A stretch of 64,000 nt of DNA from a bacterium (GTDB taxonomy: Bacteria; Chloroflexota; Dormibacteria; Aeolococcales; Bog-877), in the NCBI GenBank assembly GCA_021795235.1, contig JAJYPP010000004.1, forward strand, positions 1 to 64,000. Direction: 5' to 3'. This document shows, one piece after another, positions 16,465 to 25,824 of this stretch. The notes beneath the pieces are model-generated. The model was not told where the DNA came from, made no database searches, and saw nothing but the letters and a program-made list of their open reading frames with translations. Every line of letters begins with the position of its first letter. The first letter of the stretch is position 1. Both the position numbers and the translations under genes were made by a program.

Positions 16465-17420
16465 CCCGGCTCCCCCGCCAGACGGATTCTCGGGCTGAGC
16501 ACCATGTAGACGAAGTCCAGCACCAGGTTGATCAGGATCACGATCGCCGCCGTGAGCAGCGCCACCGCCTGGATGGTGGGGTAATCGCGCTGGAACACCG
16601 CGTTGATCATCAGCTGGCCGATCCCCGGCAGCCCGAAGACGCTCTCGGTCACGGCCACCCCCGACAGCAGGATCCCGAACTGCAGCCCGATGACGGTGGC
16701 GACGGTGACCAGGCTGTTGCGCAGGGCATGCTTCAGCACCACCACCCACTCGGAGAGCCCCTTGGCCCTGGCCGTGCGCACGTAATCCTGGCGGAGGGTT
16801 TCGAGCATCCCCGACCTGGTCTGGCGCATCAGCACCGCCGCCACCCCGGTGCCGAGGACGAAGGCTGGCATCAGCATGTGGGAGAGGTTCTGCGCCGGAC
16901 TCTGACTGAAGGGAATGAAGCCGGACGCGGGAAGCCACTTGAGGTAGACCGACAACAATAGGATCAGGAGGATTCCGAACCAGAAGCTCGGTATCGACAG
17001 ACCGAACAGCGCGAGTCCATTGCTGGCATAGTCAGCGGCACGTCCCCGGCGGACGGCGGCCACCACCCCGGTGGGGATGCCCAGCAGCAGCGCCACCAGC
17101 ATGGTCAGGACGGTCAGCTCAAAGGTGATAGGGAAGGCGTTGCCCAACTCCTCGGTGACCGGCATCCCGGTAACCGGGGATGCCCCCAGGTGGCCGGTGA
17201 CCACCTGCCCGACCCAGTCCACATACTGCACCGGAAGTGGGCTGTCCAAGCCGTACTCACGGTTGATGGCGGCCAGGGCAGCCGGGCTGAAGTTGGTGTT
17301 TCCGGTGAGGGCGGTCGCCGGACTGCCCGGCACCGCCCTCACCCCCAGGAACACCACGATGGAGGCGATCACCAGGGTGAGTAGCGAGATCCCGCCCCGC
17401 CGCAGGAGGTAGGTCCTCAC
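16461..17420 (-). CDS. dppB: Peptide ABC transporter permease (DppB type)
   Basis: An inner-membrane permease of 319 aa. The N-terminus is the typical MRTYLLRRGGISLLTLVIA helix, followed by a periplasmic loop with NREYGLDSPLPVQYVDWVGQ and at least five more helices. The EAA loop reads QTRSGMLETLRQDYVRTARA and KGLSEWVVVLKHALRNSLV. These are canonical DppB/OppB features, and length is normal. It lies 61 bp downstream of the binding-protein gene and overlaps the DppC-type gene by 4 nt. Confidence 0.92.
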   Translation of the reverse strand: MRTYLLRRGGISLLTLVIASIVVFLGVRAVPGSPATALTGNTNFSPAALAAINREYGLDSPLPVQYVDWVGQVVTGHLGASPVTGMPVTEELGNAFPITFELTVLTMLVALLLGIPTGVVAAVRRGRAADYASNGLALFGLSIPSFWFGILLILLLSVYLKWLPASGFIPFSQSPAQNLSHMLMPAFVLGTGVAAVLMRQTRSGMLETLRQDYVRTARAKGLSEWVVVLKHALRNSLVTVATVIGLQFGILLSGVAVTESVFGLPGIGQLMINAVFQRDYPTIQAVALLTAAIVILINLVLDFVYMVLSPRIRLAGEPG

Positions 17421-17481
17421 CGGTCACGCGCTCCGGTGGGGTCTCCTGCCGCGGCGGAGCTTCGCGGGATCCCGCGTGGCA

Positions 17482-19125
17482 TCAGGAGGCGGCCAGGCCC
17501 ACCGATCCCAGGTGCAGCAGCCCGTCCGGAGTGAACCCGAGGCCCAGCACCGACTTGGGGTACGCGATCTGGTTGGTCAGGTGGAAGAGGTAGATGATCC
17601 CGTTGTACTTCAGCATCGCCTTCTCGGCCTGGTAGTAGAGCGCCTTGCGCTGGCTGAGGTTGGTCGTGGCCCTCGCCTCCGCCAGCGGATTGAGGACCGA
17701 GGGGGGAGCCTGGCCGCTGTCGTCGAAGACGCTGCCCTGGGTGTAGAACGGCGTCGTGTTCTGATCGGGATCCACCCGGCCCGACCAGCCGATGTCGAAG
17801 AGCTGGTACTTGCCAGCCTCCGCCGTCGACAGGGCGGTGGTGAACTCCGTCGGCTGCACCGTGATCTTGAAGCCTGCCGCCGCGGCCTGGGTCGCCTCGA
17901 TCTCTCCCTGCTGCACGTTCACGGTCCCGGTGGGAACCATAAGAGTGAGCGGGATCGGCGTCTTGACCCCGGACGCCGCCACCAGCCTCTTGGCCTCGGC
18001 GAGATTGGGGCCTGGGCAGTTGAGCTTGGTGTAGAACGGGTTCAGGGGGCTGATCGGCCCGCAGCCCACCACGTTGGTGTTGGAGTACGCCACCTGATTG
18101 ATGGTCTGCCGGTCCAGTGACAGCGCCAGCGCCTCCCGCAGGGCGGGATGGGTCGCCAGCGGATTGTTGGCCGTAACCGACGGCTTGGATGTCCCATTGC
18201 CGTTGCCGACGTTGATGTCGATCCCCTCGTAGCCGTTCGAGGTCAGCTGCTGCGTGTGGTACGAGGAGTTCTGAGTCAGCAGCTTGTAGTCGTTGGGCGC
18301 CAGGCACCCCGGCCCGGCCACGTTGATGGAGCCCGAGAGCAGGTCCGAGTAGCAGGTGCTGGGATTGGTGATGGCCTGGAATATGAGGGTCTGGATGTGC
18401 GGAGCTCCCCCCAGCAGGGTGGGGATGCCGGCGGCCGCACCGTTGAAGTACTTGGAGCGGCTGAGGATCACCTCATCCAACGATGGCCTGGCCTTGAAGG
18501 CGAAGGGGCCGACGCAGACCGGGTTCTGGTAGAAGTTCGCGCCCTCGCGGGCCAGCGCGGTCGGGGACATGACGATCCCAGCTCGAGCGGCGAGGATGCT
18601 GGCCAGAGGAGCGTCCGGTGCCGACAGGTGCAGTTGGAAGGTGCTGGAGTTCACGACCGACACGCTTGACACCAGCTTCAGATTGGCGGCTCGGGCCGAG
18701 GTCGGGAAGGTCTTGTCCCGCTCCAGAGAGACCTTCGCCGCCTGGGCGTTGAGGGGCGTGCCATCGTTGAACCTCAGCCCCTTGCGCAGGTGAATCGTGT
18801 ACAGCAGCCCCCCGTCGGAGATCACCGGTAGGCCCGAGGCGAGCACCGGCACGACGGCCATCTGCTGGTTGATGCCGTAGAGGCTGAGGCACATGTTGGC
18901 GAAGACGATCCGGCCGACCAGTGACCCCTCGGTGGTGGGATCCAGCGCGGTCGGGGGGTTGGGCAGCCCCACGGTGACGGTGCCCCCATTTTGGACCTTG
19001 GGGCCGCTGGGCTTCTTGGTGGTGGCAGGGGCCGAGGAGCAGGCTGCCAGCAGGACGGCCCCGACCGCCAGCAAAGCCCCTGCTCGCAGCCCCCGGGGGA
19101 GTCTGCCGATGTGGTTCATGATCAC
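17482..19125 (-). CDS. dppA: Peptide ABC transporter substrate-binding lipoprotein (SBP family 5)
   Basis: This is the extracytoplasmic binding protein of the importer, 547 aa. The N-terminus is a lipoprotein signal: basic LPRGLRAG, hydrophobic ALLAVGAVLLAACSS with the lipobox Cys, then a Pro/Thr/Ser linker. The mature part has SBP_bac_5 features such as GLRFNDGTPLNAQAAKVSLER and HPALREALALSLDRQTINQV. GTG 19125 (GGAGG 7 nt upstream) and ATG 19119 (AAGGAG 5 nt upstream) are both well supplied with ribosome sites. It is the first gene of the binding protein-B-C-D-F-gamma-glutamyltransferase operon. The ligand is probably a peptide, possibly gamma-glutamyl, by context. Confidence 0.92.
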   Translation of the reverse strand: MIMNHIGRLPRGLRAGALLAVGAVLLAACSSAPATTKKPSGPKVQNGGTVTVGLPNPPTALDPTTEGSLVGRIVFANMCLSLYGINQQMAVVPVLASGLPVISDGGLLYTIHLRKGLRFNDGTPLNAQAAKVSLERDKTFPTSARAANLKLVSSVSVVNSSTFQLHLSAPDAPLASILAARAGIVMSPTALAREGANFYQNPVCVGPFAFKARPSLDEVILSRSKYFNGAAAGIPTLLGGAPHIQTLIFQAITNPSTCYSDLLSGSINVAGPGCLAPNDYKLLTQNSSYHTQQLTSNGYEGIDINVGNGNGTSKPSVTANNPLATHPALREALALSLDRQTINQVAYSNTNVVGCGPISPLNPFYTKLNCPGPNLAEAKRLVAASGVKTPIPLTLMVPTGTVNVQQGEIEATQAAAAGFKITVQPTEFTTALSTAEAGKYQLFDIGWSGRVDPDQNTTPFYTQGSVFDDSGQAPPSVLNPLAEARATTNLSQRKALYYQAEKAMLKYNGIIYLFHLTNQIAYPKSVLGLGFTPDGLLHLGSVGLAAS

Positions 19126-19648
19126 TCCTTGACCTCCTCTACGCCTTCTCGCCGCAGCTGGGCGATTCCCGCAAATTGGTCCGTCTGCCGATCACTCGGG
19201 CGCTGGGCCAGGCTGGTGCCGAGGCACGATGACACCTCCAGAACCCCGGTCGGCGGGGCGATCACAGCGACCGTCCCGGCCACCGGTCTGCTCGCCTTGA
19301 CCGCTCTGGGCCAGCCCCGATCGCAGGGCCCTGCCTCTCCGCACCAGCTGTCTCGCCCAACCGCCCGCCCTCCTGCTTCGAGAGTCCTCTGTCTACGTCC
19401 AATGCGCCCACTGCGTGCCTGCCTACAGGCCAGACAGAGTCCCGGGCAGCGAGCTCAGGCCGACTGTATGCCATCCACCAGCCCCCTGTAAAGTGGCGGA
19501 TGCGGCACGGCTGAGGCCCTCAGATGACACGTTGCCCAGGGTGGTAGAGTTCGCCGGGAGACATGTTGGTATTTATCACGCCAGAGGAGAGCTCCCGTCT
19601 AGGGGCTACCACCCGACAAGGACCGCCTGGCGCCGCGGAGGTATCACG
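19126..19648. other. Divergent intergenic region between the peptide importer and the lyase operon
   Basis: These 523 bp have no convincing gene. They must hold promoters for both divergent operons. The only local signals I can point to are the quasi-palindrome at 19567-19578 and the GGAGG at 19637-19641 that serves the rightward ATG at 19649. No riboswitch-like structure was recognised by eye. Confidence 0.5.
19567..19578. promoter_or_regulatory. Possible GntR-type operator before the lyase operon
   Basis: TGGTATTTATCA is a quasi-palindrome (4 of 6 base pairs match, form TGnTAnnTAnCA) in an AT-rich patch 71 bp before the lyase start. FCD-type GntR regulators often bind TG-N-CA dyads, and one is encoded downstream at 24941. 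No matching site was seen in front of the regulator gene itself. Confidence 0.3.
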
Positions 19649-21358
19649 ATGACCGAGACGCCGTCGGTGCTGCCCGCGGCCGGCGGCGCTGAAGCAGAGA
19701 TCTCTGGGGGCCACTTGGTGGCACGCGCCCTTCGGGCCGAGGGAGTGGACGTGATCTTCACCCTCTGCGGCGGTCACATCATCGACATCTATGACGGCTG
19801 CCTCGATGAGGGCATCCGGATCGTCGATGTCCGGCACGAGCAGGTCGCTGCCCATGCGGCCGACGGCTACGCCCGGGTCACGGGACGACCCGGCTGCGCG
19901 GTGGTGACCGCCGGGCCTGGGACCACGGATGCGGTGACAGGAGTGGCCAACGCGTTCCGGGCCGAGAGCCCAATGCTGCTCATCGGCGGCCAGGGCGCCA
20001 CCGCGCAGCACAAGATGGGGTCTCTCCAAGACCTTCCCCACGTGGACATGCTGCGGCCGATCACCAAGTTCGCGGCCACGGTGCCCACCACCTCCAGGGT
20101 TGCGGATATGGTGGCCATGGCCTTTCGGGAGTGCCATTTCGGAGCGCCCGGGCCAGCCTACCTGGAGATCCCCAGAGACGTGCTGGACGGGCACGTGCGC
20201 GCCGACCATGCCCAGATCCCAGCGGCGGGGCACTACCGGGCCTCCACCAGAAGCCTGGGGGACCCGGCCGACATCTTGCGGCTGGCCGACCTGCTCGCAC
20301 ATTCCAGCCGACCCTGCATCCTGCTGGGCCAGCAGGTCTGGACGTGCCGTGCGGCCGACCAGGCTCAGGCCCTGTGCCGCGAAGCAGCCGTCCCCGCCTT
20401 CATGAACGGGGCCGGACGCGGGACCCTGCCGCCCGACGACCCCCACCACTTCCAGCTCACCAGACGGTACGCCTTCGAGCGGGCCGACCTGATCATCGTG
20501 GTGGGAACCCCCTTCGACTTCCGGCTGGGTTACGGCCGCAGGCTCAACCCGAAGGCGCAGGTCGTGCAGATCGATCTCGACTACCGGACGGTGGGACGCA
20601 ACCGCGACATCGCCCTGGGCCTGGTCGGTGATTGTGCGGTCATCCTGGAGGCGGTCCGGCAGGCTCTCCCCGGCAGTGCCAGTGCGATGGCAGCAGGGCG
20701 CGCGGCCTGGCTGGCCGAACTCAGGCAAGAGGAGGACCGCCTGGCGGCGGCGCGGCAGTCGAAGTTGCTGTCCGGTGCCACGCCCATCCATCCCATGCGC
20801 CTGGCCCACGAACTCGACCAGTTTCTGACCGACCACACCATCTACATCGGTGATGGGGGCGACGTGGTGACCACCGCCGGCCAGGTCGTCAAGCCCCACC
20901 TGCCCGGCCACTGGATGGACCCGGGCCCGCTGGGGACCCTGGGAGTCGGCATCGGTTTCGCGATGGCGGCCAAGCTGGCCCGTCCGGACCAGGAAGTGCT
21001 GTGCTATTTCGGGGACGGCGCTCTCAGCCTCACCGGCTTCGACTTCGAGACGATGCTCCGCTTCAACCTGCCCTTCATCGGGGTGGTGGGCAACAACTCC
21101 CGCATGAACCAGATCCGCTTCGGCCAGCTAGCCCGCTACGGTCCAGAGCGCGGCGAGGTCGGGAACAAACTTGGGGATGTGGCCTACGGCCGGTTCGCCG
21201 AGACCCTGGGCGGTTATGGCGAGGAGGTCCGCGACCCGGAGGAGATCAGGCCCGCGCTGGAGCGAGCCCGGGAGTCGGGCAAGCCATCCCTGATCAACGT
21301 GTGGGTGGACCCCGATGAGTTCGCCCCAGGGACCATGAACCAGACCATGTACAAGTGA
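19649..21358 (+). CDS. ThDP-dependent 2-hydroxyacyl-CoA lyase / oxalyl-CoA decarboxylase-like enzyme
   Basis: This 569-aa ThDP enzyme has the acetolactate synthase/oxalyl-CoA decarboxylase architecture: Pyr domain with the catalytic Glu E64 in [19 protein letters not shown], a central domain, and a PP domain whose cofactor motif runs [10 protein letters not shown]...VVGNN (~455-483). The overall sequence departs from Oxalobacter-type oxalyl-CoA decarboxylase, and the C-terminus [11 protein letters not shown] resembles bacterial 2-hydroxyacyl-CoA lyases as I recall them. Either enzyme would yield formyl-CoA. The next gene is a formyl-CoA transferase, which supports this reading over acetolactate synthase. 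ATG 19649 has GGAGG 7 nt upstream. It is first of a three-gene unit. Confidence 0.7.
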   Translation: MTETPSVLPAAGGAEAEISGGHLVARALRAEGVDVIFTLCGGHIIDIYDGCLDEGIRIVDVRHEQVAAHAADGYARVTGRPGCAVVTAGPGTTDAVTGVANAFRAESPMLLIGGQGATAQHKMGSLQDLPHVDMLRPITKFAATVPTTSRVADMVAMAFRECHFGAPGPAYLEIPRDVLDGHVRADHAQIPAAGHYRASTRSLGDPADILRLADLLAHSSRPCILLGQQVWTCRAADQAQALCREAAVPAFMNGAGRGTLPPDDPHHFQLTRRYAFERADLIIVVGTPFDFRLGYGRRLNPKAQVVQIDLDYRTVGRNRDIALGLVGDCAVILEAVRQALPGSASAMAAGRAAWLAELRQEEDRLAAARQSKLLSGATPIHPMRLAHELDQFLTDHTIYIGDGGDVVTTAGQVVKPHLPGHWMDPGPLGTLGVGIGFAMAAKLARPDQEVLCYFGDGALSLTGFDFETMLRFNLPFIGVVGNNSRMNQIRFGQLARYGPERGEVGNKLGDVAYGRFAETLGGYGEEVRDPEEIRPALERARESGKPSLINVWVDPDEFAPGTMNQTMYK

Positions 21359-21401
21359 GGGCGGGGACCGTCCTGCCCTCAGCAGCCCGAGGGGAGTCGT
21401 C

Positions 21402-22634
21402 ATGAGCAAGGCTTTGCAGGGGGTCCGGGTGGTGGACATGACCCACGTCCAGGCGGGGCCCGTGTGCACCCAGATGTTGGCCTGGCTAGGTGCCGACGTG
21501 ATCAAGGTGGAACCCCCCCGGCGCGGTGATGTGACCCGCTCCCAGCTGCGCGACATCCCCGACGTGGACAGCCTCTACTTCACCATGCTCAACTCCAACA
21601 AACGCAGCCTGACCCTCGACATCAAGCACGAGCGGGGCCGGGAGATCCTCTGGGAGCTGCTCCGGAAGTCCGATGTCCTGGTGGAAAACTTCGGCCCGGG
21701 AGCCCTGGACCGCCAGGGGATCACCTGGGAGAGGCTCCAGGAGGAGGCTCCCCGGCTCATCTACGCATCCATCAAGGGTTTCGGGCCCGGAAGCTACGAG
21801 CAGGCCAAGGCCTACGAGACCATCGCCCAGGCGATGGGAGGCGCCATGAGCACCACCGGCTTCGAGGATGGCCCCCCCACCTCGACCGGAGCCCAGATCG
21901 GCGACTCCGGGTCGGCAGTGCACCTCCTGGCGGCCATCCTGGCGGCGCTCCTGCAACGGCACCAGACCGGTCGCGGCCAGCGGGTCCAGATCGCCATGCA
22001 GCATGCGGTCCTCAACCTGTGCCGGGTCAAGATCCGCGACCACCAGCGACTCCAGCGCGGTCCCCTGGCCGAGTACCCCAACCAGGAGTTCGGTCACGCG
22101 GTGCCCCGCTCTGGCAACGCCTCCGGCGGGGGGCAGCCGGGATGGGCCCTGCGCTGCCGTCCGGGCGGGCCCAACGACTTCATCTATGTCATCATCCAGC
22201 CCCACGTCTGGGACCGCCTGCTGCGCCAGATCGGCAGAGAGGACCTGCTCCAGAACCCCGCCTGGGACACCCCCGAGGCGCGGCTCTCCCATCTGGACGA
22301 TGTCTTCGCCACCATCGAGGCTTGGACCTCCCAGCACACCAAGTGGGAGGTCTTCGAGCAGTTCAACGCCATCGATGTCCCTTGCGGCCCGGTCTTCGAC
22401 ACCGGGGACATCGTTGAGGACCAGTCCCTGCGGGCCACCGGCATGATCGTGGAGGTGGAGCATCCCCAGCGCGGTTCCTACCTCAATGTCGGGTCCCCGC
22501 TCCGGCTCTCCGACTCATCAGTCGAGGTGCGACGCGCACCGCTGCTGGGCGAGCACTCGGACGAGGTGCTCCAGGAGGTGCTCGGCCTCGAGCCCCAAGA
22601 GCTCGAGGCCATGCATCTCCAGGGCGTGATCTGA
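21402..22634 (+). CDS. frc: Formyl-CoA transferase (class III CoA-transferase, Frc-like)
   Basis: Family III CoA-transferases move CoA between acids through an aspartyl-CoA intermediate. The 410-aa sequence follows known Frc closely: [57 protein letters not shown], the catalytic Asp D168 in [13 protein letters not shown], and the glycine-rich loop SGGGQPGW typical of formyl-CoA transferases. It is probably formyl-CoA-dependent, with oxalate or a 2-hydroxy acid as acceptor. A GGGGAG site precedes ATG 21402, and the spacing to the lyase gene is 43 bp. Acceptor specificity cannot be read from sequence. Confidence 0.82.
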   Translation: MSKALQGVRVVDMTHVQAGPVCTQMLAWLGADVIKVEPPRRGDVTRSQLRDIPDVDSLYFTMLNSNKRSLTLDIKHERGREILWELLRKSDVLVENFGPGALDRQGITWERLQEEAPRLIYASIKGFGPGSYEQAKAYETIAQAMGGAMSTTGFEDGPPTSTGAQIGDSGSAVHLLAAILAALLQRHQTGRGQRVQIAMQHAVLNLCRVKIRDHQRLQRGPLAEYPNQEFGHAVPRSGNASGGGQPGWALRCRPGGPNDFIYVIIQPHVWDRLLRQIGREDLLQNPAWDTPEARLSHLDDVFATIEAWTSQHTKWEVFEQFNAIDVPCGPVFDTGDIVEDQSLRATGMIVEVEHPQRGSYLNVGSPLRLSDSSVEVRRAPLLGEHSDEVLQEVLGLEPQELEAMHLQGVI

Positions 22635-22672
22635 CCCCAGAACCCATCAGCTCGACTCAAGGAGTCACGCGC

Positions 22673-24820
22673 GTGCCAGACACATCACTTGCCGGCCGGG
22701 CGGCCACGGTGATCCACAGCTCCCTGGCGGCGGGACGGACGGCCCTGCTGGGAGCGGATCTGGACCTGGTGTGCGAGGCCTACTGGATACCTGTCCCAAG
22801 GCAGGTGGTCGCCCGATCCGCGGAGGAGGCGTCCCGGAGGGCAGCCGAGATCGGCTTTCCGGTGGCGGTCAAGGTGATATCCCAAGATGTCCTGCACAAG
22901 ACCGAAGCGGGTGGGGTGGCGATCGACCTGCGCACGGAGCCTGAGGTGGCGGCCGCCTACGCGACCGCCGTCGCCTCAGTCCTTGGCCACCTCACTCAGG
23001 CCCGCCTCGAAGGAGTGCTGGTCCAGGCAATGGCCCCGCCCGGCCGCGAGGTCCTGATCGGCGCGACCCGTGACCCCACCTTCGGCCCTCTGGTCGCCTT
23101 CGGAATGGGGGGCACCGATGTCGAGCTGAGCCGCGATCTCACTTTCGCGCTGGCCCCCCTGGGGCCCGGAGAGGCGCGCGGGATGCTGGACCGGGTCGCA
23201 GGCGCGCCGCTCCTGCGCGGCTGGCGGGGGCAACCGCCGGTCGACCGCGAAGCCCTGACGCGGCTTCTGAACTCGGTATCGAACCTACTGGCGGAGAACC
23301 CCGAAGTCTCCGAGGTCGACCTCAATCCGGTCGTCGCCTCCCCCCAGGGCGCGGTGGCCGTCGACGTGAGGATCCTGCTGGCACCGCCCCCACCCCGTCG
23401 GGAGTCGCCGCCGCGGGAGGAGATCCTGGCGAGCATGACCAAGCTCTTCCGGCCCGCCTCCATCGCCGTGATCGGGGCCTCCGCGGAGCCTGGCAAGATC
23501 GGTAACTCGGTGATGCGCAACCTTATAGATGGCGGCTACCAGGGGCGCATCCACCCGGTCAATCCCAGAGCGAAGGAGATCCTGGGCGTCCCCTGCAGTG
23601 CCAGCGTGGGTGACATCGACGACGAGGTCGACGTCGCCATCTTCGCCATCCCCGCCGCGGCGGTGGCTCAAGGGTTGGAGGAGGTCGGCCGCAAGGGCAT
23701 CCCGGCGGCGGTGCTCATCCCCTCGGGGTTCGCCGAGACCGGCCGGGCGGACCTGCAGGTGGAGGTCCAGGCGGTCGCCCACCGCTATGGAGTGCGCTTC
23801 CTCGGCCCCAACATCTACGGCTACTACTACACCCCGGACCATATCTGTGCGACCTTCTGCACCCCCTACGACGTCGCCGGATCGGTGGCCCTCTCCTCCC
23901 AGTCCGGAGGGATCGGGATGGCCATCCTGGGATTCGCCAGGTCGGCCGGGATGGGGGTCTCGGCCATCGTGGGCCTGGGGAACAAGGCCGATGTCGATGA
24001 GGACGACCTGCTCACCTTCTTCGAGAGCGACACCGCCACCTCCTGCGTCGCCATGCACATGGAGGACCTGAAGGACGGTCGCGCCTTCCTCGGTGCTGCG
24101 GCCCGGGTCTCGCCGCGGAAACCGGTGATAGTGCTGAAGGCGGGCCGGACCGGAGTCGGGGCCCGAGCCGCCCGTTCGCACACGGGGGCACTGGCCGGTG
24201 ACGACAAGGTCTACGACGACCTCTTCCGAGCCCACGGGGTGGTGCGCGCTCCTGGACTTCGCGACCTGCTGGAGTACGCCAGGGCGCTGCCGGCGATGCC
24301 CACGCCCAAGGGTGAAAACGTGGTCATAATCACCGGCGCCGGCGGCTCCGGGGTGCTGCTGTCAGACGCCTGCGTCGAGTCCGGACTGCGACTGATGCGA
24401 ATGCCAGAGGATCTCGACCGGGCCTTCCGCCGCTTCATCCCACCCTTCGGAGCCGCCGGCAACCCCGTCGACATCACCGGGGGGGAGCCACCAAGCACCT
24501 ACCGATCAACCATCGAACTTGGCCTCAGCGATCCACGTATCCACGCACTGGTGATCGGGTACTGGCACACCATCGTCACCCCACCCCTGGTCTTCGCCAA
24601 GCTGATGGTCGAGGTGATGGCCCAGTCCAGAGCCCGGGGAGTCGACAAGCCGGTGGTGGTCTCGATGGCGGGCGACATGGAGGTAGAGCGGGCCTGCGAC
24701 CTGCTCTTTGCCAGCGACATCCCCGCCTACCCGTACACCACCGAGACCCCGGTCGCGGTCCTGGGCGCCAAGTACCGCTGGGCCAGGGCCAACCGCCTGA
24801 TCCCCCAGGCCGACGGATGA
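22673..24820 (+). CDS. Acyl-CoA synthetase, NDP-forming (ADP-forming), ATP-grasp first
   Basis: These enzymes interconvert acyl-CoA + ADP + Pi and acid + CoA + ATP. The 715-aa protein has an N-terminal ATP-grasp domain (FPVAVKVISQDVLHKTEAGG; EVDLNPVVASPQG), then a CoA-binding Rossmann domain (PASIAVIGASAEPGKIGNSV), then succinyl-CoA-ligase-like domains. The phosphorylated His is in ARSHTGALAGDDKVYDDLF. The ATP-grasp unit comes first, whereas the commoner bacterial arrangement places it last. GTG 22673 has AAGGAG 8 nt upstream. As third gene of the unit it could reclaim ATP from formyl-CoA or activate the acid that enters the cycle; neither is proven. Confidence 0.85.
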   Translation: MPDTSLAGRAATVIHSSLAAGRTALLGADLDLVCEAYWIPVPRQVVARSAEEASRRAAEIGFPVAVKVISQDVLHKTEAGGVAIDLRTEPEVAAAYATAVASVLGHLTQARLEGVLVQAMAPPGREVLIGATRDPTFGPLVAFGMGGTDVELSRDLTFALAPLGPGEARGMLDRVAGAPLLRGWRGQPPVDREALTRLLNSVSNLLAENPEVSEVDLNPVVASPQGAVAVDVRILLAPPPPRRESPPREEILASMTKLFRPASIAVIGASAEPGKIGNSVMRNLIDGGYQGRIHPVNPRAKEILGVPCSASVGDIDDEVDVAIFAIPAAAVAQGLEEVGRKGIPAAVLIPSGFAETGRADLQVEVQAVAHRYGVRFLGPNIYGYYYTPDHICATFCTPYDVAGSVALSSQSGGIGMAILGFARSAGMGVSAIVGLGNKADVDEDDLLTFFESDTATSCVAMHMEDLKDGRAFLGAAARVSPRKPVIVLKAGRTGVGARAARSHTGALAGDDKVYDDLFRAHGVVRAPGLRDLLEYARALPAMPTPKGENVVIITGAGGSGVLLSDACVESGLRLMRMPEDLDRAFRRFIPPFGAAGNPVDITGGEPPSTYRSTIELGLSDPRIHALVIGYWHTIVTPPLVFAKLMVEVMAQSRARGVDKPVVVSMAGDMEVERACDLLFASDIPAYPYTTETPVAVLGAKYRWARANRLIPQADG

Positions 24821-24892
24821 CGGCTTCGACGGGCCCACGCCCGGCGGCCCCAAGGCGAGCCGTGATCCGGGCGCCTATCCCCGCCATGAGAC

Positions 24893-24921
24893 GGCCTCGG
24901 ACCGTCATCCGCGCCGAGGCC
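24893..24921. repeat. Inverted repeat before the GntR gene
   Basis: GGCCTCGG (24893-24900) and CCGAGGCC (24914-24921) are perfect 8-bp arms separated by 13 nt. They lie between the synthetase stop and the GntR start. They could form a terminator-like hairpin without a T-run or serve as a binding dyad. Confidence 0.3.
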
Positions 24922-24940
24922 TGTAGTAGGATGGCGGCCA

Positions 24941-25678
24941 GTGGTTTCTGATGGGCTTGCCGCTGCCTCGAAGCTCAAGACGGCGACGGAATCCAAGAGC
25001 GGCATCAACCTGGAGCGCCTGGAAGTCGAATGGTCGCTCCCGGATCGTGCTTACGACGCTCTGAAGCGGGCCATTATGGGCATGCGCATCTACGACAGCC
25101 AGGAGGATCTGCGTCTAGATGAGCGCGGCCTGGCCCATGATCTGGGGATCAGCCGGACGCCTGTCAGAGAGGCGCTGGTGCGTTTGCAGCACGAGGGGCT
25201 GGTGCGGACCGTACCGCGACGCGGTGTGTTCGTGGTCCGCAAACACAAGTCGGAGATCGTGGAAATCGTGATGGCCAGCGCCGCCCTTGAGGGGGTCGCC
25301 GGGCGACTGGCGGCGGCCAGGGCAACTGATGCCGAGGTCGCCTCCGTCCGCCACCGGTTCGACGACGTCATCAGCACCCCGTCCCGGCTGGACGCGGAGC
25401 AGTACTCGGCCATCAATCTCCAGTTCCACCAGTACATCGTCGACCTCGCCCACTCGCAGATGCTCTCCGGGCTGGTGGAGTCGCTCAAGATCCACATGCG
25501 CGCGATCAGGGCTCGCACCATGGGGGACAGCGATCGGATGCGGCGCTCGCCCATGGAGCACCTGCGGATCGTGGAGGCGCTGGAGGCTCGCGACGCCGAG
25601 GCGCTGGATCGCCACGCGCGCCAGCACGGACTCAACCTGGCGGAGCACGTGGAGCGCTTCGTCGACTACCTGGAGTGA
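24941..25678 (+). CDS. GntR-family regulator with FCD domain
   Basis: A 245-aa DNA-binding regulator. The N-terminal winged helix has LRLDERGLAHDLGISRTPVR and EALVRLQHEGLVRTVPRRGV, the GntR signature. The C-terminal all-helical FCD domain has metal-binding-type positions in NLQFHQYIVDLAHS and EHLRIVEALEARDAEALDRH. It lies 120 bp after the synthetase on the same strand and probably controls the lyase/transferase/synthetase operon in response to a carboxylate. GTG 24941 starts the frame. An unusually long tail of about 30 residues precedes the first helix, so the start could be slightly later. Confidence 0.85.
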   Translation: MVSDGLAAASKLKTATESKSGINLERLEVEWSLPDRAYDALKRAIMGMRIYDSQEDLRLDERGLAHDLGISRTPVREALVRLQHEGLVRTVPRRGVFVVRKHKSEIVEIVMASAALEGVAGRLAAARATDAEVASVRHRFDDVISTPSRLDAEQYSAINLQFHQYIVDLAHSQMLSGLVESLKIHMRAIRARTMGDSDRMRRSPMEHLRIVEALEARDAEALDRHARQHGLNLAEHVERFVDYLE

Positions 25679-25824
25679 CGGGCCCCGGGTGGGTGGCGCC
25701 TGATAGGCGAAGTTGTGGCTACCGCCTATGTCTGGCCCGCAGAGGTATAGGAGTACCGAGTCAGCTGGACCATCAATCCCTGTTGGTCCGGGTGTGGGCC
25801 CCGCCCAGCGGTTAGGATCTTGGA

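Noticed and set aside
19649-21358. Straight assignment as acetolactate synthase
   Set aside because: The fold is shared, but the neighbouring formyl-CoA transferase and the C-terminal [11 protein letters not shown] segment favour a formyl-CoA-producing enzyme. No small regulatory subunit (IlvH) is nearby.
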